Assembly (NCBI RefSeq): GCF_001578185.1
Contig: NZ_CP011008.1
Location: 3,314,001 to 3,378,000 of the forward strand
Length of the DNA stretch: 64,000 nt
Direction: 5' to 3'
Source of the DNA: Peribacillus simplex
GTDB taxonomy: Bacteria; Bacillota; Bacilli; Bacillales; DSM-1321
Below are positions 57,918 to 64,000 of this stretch, in pieces. Position numbers and translations under genes: made by a program. How positions within the stretch are numbered: the first letter of the stretch is position 1; each line of letters starts with the position of its first letter. A model generated the notes under the pieces. That model searched no databases, was not told where the DNA came from, and saw only the letters and a program-made list of their open reading frames with translations.

Positions 57918-58212
57918 TCAGAGGCCTTTTCTTTTAGGCAATCGGCTGACAACGCGTTTTAATCGCTCCAGTAGTTTTTTCTGTTTCTTCTGTTGATCCG
58001 CATTATAAATCGCTATACTTCCTGTCTGACCGCCAATTTGATTAGTGGGACCAAAGATCTTACATTTCTCTTACGCAATGCCATGAGTTCACCTTGCCGC
58101 ATTCGAAGCCAATATGAAGATCATCTTGTTACGGTACTCAAATCCGCTAAGACTTACTTACTTTATCTTTGGTCCAGTAATCCACTTTGGGCTTACCAGT
58201 GGTTTTGAGCAT
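57918..58212 (-). pseudogene. Decayed tyrosine integrase fragment
   Basis: Pieces in order across frames resemble the start of a phage/ICE integrase catalytic domain: KPKVDYWTKDKVSK (58.2 kb), then LSGFEYRNKMIFILAS, then MRQGELMALRK, containing the Arg of the R-H-R-Y set. After that a frame ending ERLKRVVSRLPKRKGL closes at 57918. Stop codons and frame changes separate the pieces. No His-x-x-Arg or Tyr region is preserved. Confidence 0.6.
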
Positions 58213-58405
58213 CTGTTACATACAGTTAGAATGAATATCTATCGTCATGGTGAATGTCCATTTATAGATTAAAAGGTTTAAAACAATAATTGGATATACA
58301 AAATGATAATTCGGAATAATGTAAATAATTTTTCTTTTTTAGCAATCGATGAGGAAGCCAATATTATGGCGGCCTTCCATACACGATCAGGATGATAATT
58401 ATTGT

Positions 58406-58419
58406 TTTAAGCGCTTACA
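58406..58419. promoter_or_regulatory. Candidate cre upstream of serA
   Basis: Minus-strand TGTAAGCGCTTAAA matches the CcpA-site consensus except one position. It lies 15 nt upstream of the serA -35 box. Confidence 0.35.
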
Positions 58420-58434
58420 TCCATTTAAGTCAAA

Positions 58435-58464
58435 TTGACATAATTACCATTTCAATTGTAAAAT
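58435..58464 (+). promoter_or_regulatory. Promoter of serA
   Basis: TTGACA, 18 nt, TAAAAT, about 45 nt before the serA ATG. I see no T-box or other leader structure. Confidence 0.65.
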
Positions 58465-58510
58465 TAACTGAAATTTAAGATAATTATTCTCCCCTAGGAA
58501 GGTGTTTAGC

Positions 58511-60085
58511 ATGTATCGGATTTTAGTGGCAGATGCCATCAAACCAGAAGGACTCGGACCGCTATCAGAGGCATCCCATATTCTTCTTATTCAGAAGACA
58601 GTAGAGGAAGCGGCAAATGAACTTGATCGGATTGATGCAATACTTGTAAGAAGTGCAACGAAGGTAACGGAAGATTTAATGAACCGTATGCCGCAGTTGA
58701 AAATCATAGCACGCGCTGGTGTCGGCGTCGATAACATAGACATCCCCGCAGCGACAAAACGCGGAATTGTCGTGGTTAATGCACCCGACGGAAATACCAT
58801 TTCAACAGCAGAACATACATTTGCGATGATGGCTTCCATGATGCGACATATTCCGCAAGCTTATGCTTCATTAAAGAATGGGGAGTGGAAACGTTCTTCA
58901 TATACAGGAACGGAACTTCGCGGCAAAACATTGGGTATAGTCGGCTTTGGACGTATCGGAGGGGAAATTGCCAAACGTGCTAAAGTATTTGGTATGGATG
59001 TCATTGTCTACGATCCGTTCCTTACTGCCGATCGTGCAAAGAAAATGTCCGTTACATCCCTGCCCTTAGATGAATTGCTTCCTAAAGCAGACATCATTAC
59101 TGTGCATACTCCCCTAACGAATGAAACTAGAGGATTGATCAATAAAGAAAAACTGCTTACCTGTAAAAAAGGCATATATGTACTGAACTGCGCCCGTGGC
59201 GGTATTCTGGATGAAGATGACTTATATGAAGCGATAGTTGAAGGACATGTTGCCGGAGCGGCACTGGACGTTTTCGTCGAAGAACCTCCACTTGGCCATA
59301 AACTGCTTGAACTGGATAGCGTCATAGCTACACCTCATCTAGGTGCATCTACGAAAGAGGCCCAATTAAATGTGGCCGTACAGGTTGCCCAAGAAGTATT
59401 GACCTATTTCGAAGGAAATCCAGTCTCAAGTTCCATCAACCTTCCAGCCATTTCTAAAGAAGTCTTTGAAAAGGTACAACCATTCTATCAACTTGTTCAG
59501 CAAATGGGATCCATTGCTTCTCAGTGCATGAAAGAAGGAATTCAGGAAATCTCCGTTACGTATGCTGGAGAATCATTGGACTTCGATACAGCGATTCTGA
59601 CAAAAAGTCTGATCTCAGGTTTCTTCAAATCAAGAGTTGATGCAGCCGTCAATGAAGTGAATGCCCTGCTGATCGCAAAAGAGCGTGGCATCACAGTTGG
59701 TGAAAAAATCTCTACGGACTCTTTAGGGTACTCTAACTTGATCAGCCTTAAAGTAAAAGGTGACAACCGTGAATTAACAATCAGTGGAACTTATATCGAA
59801 AATTACGGTTCTCGAATTGTTAGTTTGAATGATTTCAAAATCGACTTTCATCCGGAATCGAATTTACTTTATATCCAGCATACCGATAAACCTGGTGTTA
59901 TTGGTAACGTAGGTAAGATCCTTGGTGACCACGGAGTGAATATCGCCACAATGCAGGTAGGTCGTAAAAAAGCTGGCGGGGAAGCCATCATGGTTCTGAG
60001 CTTTGATGAACCCTTAGAGGACAACATGAAACAATTTTTAATGGAAATAGATGATATTACGTTCATGGCCCGTATTTCATTATAA
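58511..60085 (+). CDS. serA: D-3-phosphoglycerate dehydrogenase
   Basis: The first step of serine synthesis. 524 residues in three parts: catalytic and NAD domain (GIVGFGRIGGEIAKRA; Arg in NCARGGILDEDDL; catalytic His in ATPHLGAST), an intervening domain (about 315-450) and a C-terminal ACT domain (about 453-524, LLYIQHTDKPGVIGNVGKIL) that binds serine for feedback inhibition in the family. The ATG at 58511 follows AGGAAGG; the GTG at 58502 lies within that site. Confidence 0.96.
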   Translation: MYRILVADAIKPEGLGPLSEASHILLIQKTVEEAANELDRIDAILVRSATKVTEDLMNRMPQLKIIARAGVGVDNIDIPAATKRGIVVVNAPDGNTISTAEHTFAMMASMMRHIPQAYASLKNGEWKRSSYTGTELRGKTLGIVGFGRIGGEIAKRAKVFGMDVIVYDPFLTADRAKKMSVTSLPLDELLPKADIITVHTPLTNETRGLINKEKLLTCKKGIYVLNCARGGILDEDDLYEAIVEGHVAGAALDVFVEEPPLGHKLLELDSVIATPHLGASTKEAQLNVAVQVAQEVLTYFEGNPVSSSINLPAISKEVFEKVQPFYQLVQQMGSIASQCMKEGIQEISVTYAGESLDFDTAILTKSLISGFFKSRVDAAVNEVNALLIAKERGITVGEKISTDSLGYSNLISLKVKGDNRELTISGTYIENYGSRIVSLNDFKIDFHPESNLLYIQHTDKPGVIGNVGKILGDHGVNIATMQVGRKKAGGEAIMVLSFDEPLEDNMKQFLMEIDDITFMARISL

Positions 60086-60091
60086 GAAGAA

Positions 60092-60121
60092 AAAAAGTGC
60101 CCGTCATGCGCGGGCACTTTT
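60092..60121 (+). terminator. Terminator of serA
   Basis: AAAAGTGCCCG / CGGGCACTTTT stem just after the serA stop codon. Confidence 0.9.
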
Positions 60122-60201
60122 CTTTTAGGGTGTTTATTATGTACGTTCTTTTCAGCACCATTACATGTACTTCTCCCCATCATTTAGCCTAACTCCCTGC
60201 A

Positions 60202-61419
60202 TCAATTGACTTGGTTCGGTGCTTTGGGCACCACTATGTCTTCAGTTAAATTCAGCTGGCCTACCTCTTCAATAGGGGCATTTTCGAATTTCACTTTTTC
60301 AAAACCAAAATCCTTAGCAATGAAGAGAATGGCTTCTAAAGCTTGAAGGGATTCCTTGCTATTTTCAATAGCAGCTTGATCTGATAGATTAATGATCACA
60401 AGATCTCCTTTTGAACGTATACTTTCCCAATTCAGGTCATCCGGGATTGCAGGTGATATTCCCTCAATGTCCGGCTTCCCTTTTCCAGCTTGAAGCGCCT
60501 CTTCGAAGTCCTGATAATCCAGATTGCTTGGAACAAGAAACCTTGGAGAGGATTCATCTCTTTGGTAAAGAAGGTATGTGCGTTTTTTTTGATGAGGAAT
60601 ATCCGCCTCCTTTAAAAATCCTGCATGTGCAAACATTGCACCTTGCTTACCACCTGTAGAAAAAGTCATCTTCTCTATATTATTATAGGAAAGCGTTTCT
60701 TCCATCGAGTGGAGAAAAAGTGTATCATCATCCAATAGCCGGCTGTTTTTTCGAAAGTCAATATTAGCAGTGTTCATATCTTTTCCTTGGCTAATCTTTA
60801 TATCAAGCGGAAAATAGTCAAATAGCCCATATTGCTCTTCATCGATATCGGACATTTGGTTAACTAACCGATTCAGTGTATTCGATTCGTCATTATGTTT
60901 GAGTTTTATTGAGATGGGAACGATGAAATTCATTTGATCATCCGGTATACCCATGGTAATGAACGAAGCATTTTTCAGGTCGTCTTGATAAATCGCATGT
61001 ACAAAAGTTTTTTCCTTTTCACCTTTTAATGGTTCTATTTCTGAAACCTCGTCGTTAGATTCAATTTCCACTCGCTTACCCAAAAACTCTTGATTATCCT
61101 GTTTATCTTCTGATGTATCTTCTTTGATACCCTGCCGTTCATGTTCTGTCATTTCCTTATTTTCAGAAATGGAAAATTTCCCATTACTGCCGGTCTCCTC
61201 TTGACTTGTAGTTCCTTTTTTCCCAATAATTAATGATGACGCAAAAGCAACCAATAAGAATAAGGAGGTAACACCCGCAATTAGAGGCATCCAGTGTTTC
61301 TTTCTCTTTTTATCATGTATTCCCGCAAACACCTCTGCCTTTGTTCGGTCATCTTTTAATTTTGGAAGTTCGCGCAGCATGTCTTCAATTTCGCTTTCTT
61401 TCCAACGGGATTTTCTCAA
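60202..61419 (-). CDS. rsiX: Anti-sigma-X factor RsiX
   Basis: 405 residues: a short cytoplasmic N-terminal segment (1-43) expected to hold sigma-X, one membrane helix (about 44-66) and a large extracytoplasmic domain. It overlaps the sigX 3' end by 35 nt, so the two are translated together. Weak general conservation; identity rests on gene order sigX-rsiX and topology. Confidence 0.88.
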   Translation of the reverse strand: MRKSRWKESEIEDMLRELPKLKDDRTKAEVFAGIHDKKRKKHWMPLIAGVTSLFLLVAFASSLIIGKKGTTSQEETGSNGKFSISENKEMTEHERQGIKEDTSEDKQDNQEFLGKRVEIESNDEVSEIEPLKGEKEKTFVHAIYQDDLKNASFITMGIPDDQMNFIVPISIKLKHNDESNTLNRLVNQMSDIDEEQYGLFDYFPLDIKISQGKDMNTANIDFRKNSRLLDDDTLFLHSMEETLSYNNIEKMTFSTGGKQGAMFAHAGFLKEADIPHQKKRTYLLYQRDESSPRFLVPSNLDYQDFEEALQAGKGKPDIEGISPAIPDDLNWESIRSKGDLVIINLSDQAAIENSKESLQALEAILFIAKDFGFEKVKFENAPIEEVGQLNLTEDIVVPKAPNQVN

Positions 61420-61948
61420 TGCGGTGGCCCTCCTTCCCTGATGAATCTTCCATCAATTTTTTGATTGCCTTTAAAGCACGGTGCTGGGTCGTTTTTACCT
61501 TACTTTCACTCCAATTTAATACTTCAGCAGTTTCCGTAATGGACATGCTCTGAATATATCGTAAAATGATGACGGATCTTTGATTCGTGGTACACCGGTT
61601 TAAGCATTGATAAATATCTTGGATATCGTCGTTCATGATAGCCACTTCTTCCGGAATGGGCTGTGTATCTTTAATCAATTGCCTATCCCAATCAAAGTTA
61701 GGGAAGATTTTGTCTTTCCACCCTTTTTGTTTCCGAAAAAAATCAATTGTCACATTTCTTGCAATCGAATAAATCCACGTTTTTTCACTGCTTTTTCCTT
61801 CGAAGCGTTCATAGGCCTTCAATACCCGGATATAGACCTCCTGAACAAGGTCCTCAGCCGTTTCACGATTTTTAGTCATATAATAAATGAATTGATAAAT
61901 TTCCTGATGATATTTTTCATAAAGATCGTGGAAAACGGAATCCTTCAT
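61385..61948 (-). CDS. sigX: ECF sigma factor SigX
   Basis: 187 residues. Region 2 contains AEDLVQEVYIRVLKAYERFEG and TWIYSIARNVTIDFFRKQ; region 4 contains RSVIILRYIQSMSITETAEVL. In B. subtilis SigX controls envelope-charge and membrane genes. The start MKDSVFHDLYEKYHQ at 61948 aligns with the B. subtilis N-terminus. It also lies just downstream of a sigma-X type promoter at 61974, which would be inside the coding region if the start at 62044 were used. Confidence 0.92.
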   Translation of the reverse strand: MKDSVFHDLYEKYHQEIYQFIYYMTKNRETAEDLVQEVYIRVLKAYERFEGKSSEKTWIYSIARNVTIDFFRKQKGWKDKIFPNFDWDRQLIKDTQPIPEEVAIMNDDIQDIYQCLNRCTTNQRSVIILRYIQSMSITETAEVLNWSESKVKTTQHRALKAIKKLMEDSSGKEGHRIEKIPLERKRN

Positions 61949-61973
61949 TTCCCCACATCCGTTCATAAATATA

Positions 61974-61999
61974 GTCGTCATTCCTAAATAAAAGTTACA
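61974..61999 (-). promoter_or_regulatory. Autoregulatory sigma-X promoter of sigX
   Basis: Minus strand TGTAAC, 16 nt, CGAC, the sigma-X promoter pattern known from B. subtilis (TGTAAC-N16/17-CGWC). Transcription would start a few bases before the ribosome site of sigX. Confidence 0.7.
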
Positions 62000-62069
62000 T
62001 ACTTCGGCTTTAATCTTATTATAAAATTCCGTAAATTGCCACATATCCGAGGCTTCTCATCTTTCTCCT

Positions 62070-62115
62070 AAAAAAAAACAAAGACAAGTTGGAAATGAAT
62101 CCAATTGCCTTTGTC
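62070..62115 (-). terminator. Terminator of resDE
   Basis: ACAAAGACAA.TTGGA / TCCAA.TG.CTTTGT hairpin with nine T on the minus strand, about 50 nt after resE. Confidence 0.8.
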
Positions 62116-62162
62116 TTCACAGTTTTGTATGAAACAAGATTTATTGGCAAGCTACCCGTCAT

Positions 62163-63953
62163 TCATTCAGCATTTTCCATAATTCGAGGCAGGATAAAAC
62201 TGAACGTTGTCCCTTTATTAGGTAAACTGTTTACCGAAATGTAGCCGTCATGGGCATTGATTATATTTTTTACGATTGCCAAACCCAATCCGGTACCTGA
62301 TCTGCCGCGGGTCCTTGCTTTATCCGCTTTATAAAACCTCTCGAATACAAAAGGTAAATCCTCTTCGGGAATACCTGATCCAGAGTCCCTCACATCAATG
62401 ATCAGACCCCTTCGATCACTAGTCCTCTGGATGACATCAATGTTACCGCCTGAAGGAGTATGACGAATCGCATTATCAATTAAATTAGTCAAAACCTGTT
62501 CAATCCGGTCAGGGTCAAATTGCCATTCGATTTCATTGTCTTGAAGACTGGCTGATATTGTGATCCCCTTTTCTTTGGCAAGTCCGGAAAACTTACTTGT
62601 TATCCGCTTTAAATAAGGAGATATAGGCACACATTCAAAGCTAAGGTTCATTTTTCCCGATTCCAATTTAGCCAGATCAAGCAGGTCATTGACTAAACGT
62701 CCCATTCTCAAAGATTCATCATAGATGATTCGGGCCATTTCCACCTTTTCCTCTTCACTGCTCGCAATGTCATCTACGATCGCTTCACTATATCCTTGCA
62801 ACATAGAAATTGGCGTTCTTAACTCATGGGAGACATTCGCTATGAAATCCGTCCTAAGTTTGTCCATACGTCTTTCATCACTCATATCCCGTATGATGGC
62901 CACCGCTCCCCGGATATTGTCGGCATTTGTATATAGCGGGCTGACAATCAAACCCCAATCACGGCCTTGCAAGGTAATTTCACCGACTCGCTCCTTATCG
63001 AAGGACTCTGATTCATCAAAAAGATTCATCAAAACCAAGGGGACATTCACGTTATCCTCCCGGTTATAGCCTTTCTCAAAGTACCAGGATTGCAGAAACC
63101 TTTCCGCTGGCGGATTCGTTTCAAGGATTGTGCCATCTTTATTGAAGGTAATGACCCCATCAGCCATACTGCTAAGAATGCTTGAGAGATGTTCTTTTTC
63201 CTGACTAAGTGCATTCATATTGAATTTCAGTTGCTTTCTCATCTGATTAAACGCTATGGCCAACTCACCAATCTCATCTTGAGTCAAGATAGGAACCTTT
63301 GTATCAAATTTTCCCCGGGCAATCGCTAGCGCGGCTTCCCTCATCTTCACCAATGGGGCATTGATTCTTGTAGATAAAAAGAAAGCAAAAATCGTTGTCA
63401 ATATGATGGCGATGCCCGCTGCCAATAAAATGAACTGTGTAGTGGACTTTGTGGTTTCTTCCATGGATTCCAACGATTGAAATAAGAAAACTTCATCCTG
63501 TTCCCCATTCAATTCAAGTGGAATCCCTACAACAATTGCGGATAATTCCTCTTTACCCGCATCATCGGATAATGCGATTTCCTTTTTGACTGTCTTTCTA
63601 TCCGTAAAAACCTTGAGCAATTCGGGATCATTCTTAATGAATTCCGCCGTGATTTCAAACTCCTTTTCTCCTCCGATGGATGAGAATACCATTTTTTCAT
63701 CGTTAAGAATAATCATTTTCGTTTCGTTGCCTATTAATTCCGAAGCTATTTGTAAAACCTCATTGTTAGATCCTTGATGGTCATTGGTTACCTTAATGAT
63801 TTGTTCAGCCGTTTTGGTTAAATTATTTTCAATATTTTCAATTTGGAAGTTCTGAAAGAATTCGACCAGCAGAACGGTTAAAACGATTAATACAAACGAC
63901 ACGAGCAATAGGATCGTTGCCCATAGCTTCCCAACAACACTGCCCCATAGCAT
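62163..63953 (-). CDS. resE: Sensor histidine kinase ResE
   Basis: 596 residues: two membrane helices (about 9-32 and 173-193) flanking an extracytoplasmic domain, a HAMP linker (about 195-247), a PAS domain (about 250-360), the phosphoacceptor His376 in VSHELRTP, and an ATPase domain with N, G1 ([10 protein letters not shown]) and G2 (GTGLGLAI) boxes. It regulates respiration and anaerobic genes together with ResD, including qcrABC in B. subtilis. It overlaps the resD stop codon by one base (TGATG). Confidence 0.95.
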   Translation of the reverse strand: MLWGSVVGKLWATILLLVSFVLIVLTVLLVEFFQNFQIENIENNLTKTAEQIIKVTNDHQGSNNEVLQIASELIGNETKMIILNDEKMVFSSIGGEKEFEITAEFIKNDPELLKVFTDRKTVKKEIALSDDAGKEELSAIVVGIPLELNGEQDEVFLFQSLESMEETTKSTTQFILLAAGIAIILTTIFAFFLSTRINAPLVKMREAALAIARGKFDTKVPILTQDEIGELAIAFNQMRKQLKFNMNALSQEKEHLSSILSSMADGVITFNKDGTILETNPPAERFLQSWYFEKGYNREDNVNVPLVLMNLFDESESFDKERVGEITLQGRDWGLIVSPLYTNADNIRGAVAIIRDMSDERRMDKLRTDFIANVSHELRTPISMLQGYSEAIVDDIASSEEEKVEMARIIYDESLRMGRLVNDLLDLAKLESGKMNLSFECVPISPYLKRITSKFSGLAKEKGITISASLQDNEIEWQFDPDRIEQVLTNLIDNAIRHTPSGGNIDVIQRTSDRRGLIIDVRDSGSGIPEEDLPFVFERFYKADKARTRGRSGTGLGLAIVKNIINAHDGYISVNSLPNKGTTFSFILPRIMENAE

Positions 63954-64000
63954 CAGTCATTAATGACTTCGAACTTGTAACCTACACCCCAAACAGTGAC
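63953..64000 (-). CDS. resD: Response regulator ResD, C-terminal end only
   Basis: Only the last 15 codons are in the window: [12 protein letters not shown], the conserved end of an OmpR-type winged helix, then IND and TGA. The stop overlaps the resE ATG. The gene continues past the right edge. Confidence 0.85.
   Translation of the reverse strand, partial: VTVWGVGYKFEVIND

Noticed and set aside
57993..58208. 71-codon plus-strand frame before serA
   Set aside because: It lies opposite the integrase remnant, whose minus-strand pieces are recognisable; the plus-strand product is not.

Overview
The window reads as chromosomal backbone of an endospore-forming, low-GC Bacillaceae bacterium, closest in gene content to the Bacillus/Peribacillus group. 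The gene order follows the Bacillus subtilis ypjC-qcrABC-aro-menaquinone-spoIVA-gpsA-der-cmk-sleB-gudB-recQ-serA-sigX-resDE region almost gene for gene. Spore genes (ypjB, spoIVA, sleB-ypeB), the bacillithiol reductase gene ypdA, a menaquinol cytochrome bc complex and the TRAP gene mtrB all support this. No rRNA, tRNA or CRISPR array was seen. Names are assigned from remembered protein families and synteny; no search was run.

Layout. (1) 1-9 kb: ypjC, an inactivated IS1182-like element, a membrane zinc protease, ypjB, ypjA, the qcrABC respiratory complex, ypiF and ypiB. (2) 8.8-18.6 kb: ypiA and the aromatic block aroC-aroB-aroH-hisC-tyrA-aroA, transcribed right to left, without the trpEDCFBA genes that sit between aroH and hisC in B. 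subtilis; then cheR and ndk. (3) 18.7-26.1 kb: heptaprenyl diphosphate synthase (hepS, hepT) with menG, mtrB-folE, hbs, spoIVA, yphF and yphE. (4) 26.2-33.2 kb: an accessory island between yphE and gpsA. It holds a putrescine-type aminotransferase gene, a sigma-54 enhancer-binding activator gene, a permease gene and a broken second permease gene, plus two IS footprints. Two sigma-54 type promoters with shared ATGCAA upstream boxes suggest one regulon. (5) 33.4-44.9 kb: gpsA, der, yphA, ypzI, fni, ypfD, plsC, cmk, ypfB, a ypfA pseudogene, ypeB, sleB, prsW. (6) 45-56 kb: asparaginase, ypdA, gudB, mecB, a MerR-B12-domain regulator inserted into otherwise conserved synteny, ypbG, ypbF and the overlapping ypbB-recQ-ypbD-ypbE operon. 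(7) 56-64 kb: ferredoxin, an FMN riboswitch with the riboflavin transporter gene, a decayed excisionase/integrase pair, serA, sigX-rsiX and resE, with the 3' end of resD at the right edge.

Most of the window is ordinary housekeeping. The parts worth a second look are: the IS1182-like element, which at three sites lies in or beside a terminator hairpin, duplicated on both sides at two of them; a roughly 125-bp GC-rich repeat present four times, three times inside that element; the sigma-54 putrescine-type island; a CarH/LitR-like regulator with both adenosylcobalamin-binding motifs intact; TRAP without a trp operon at the usual place; and loss of the c-di-GMP receptor gene ypfA by frameshifts. 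I found no clear sign of an entirely new multi-gene system.
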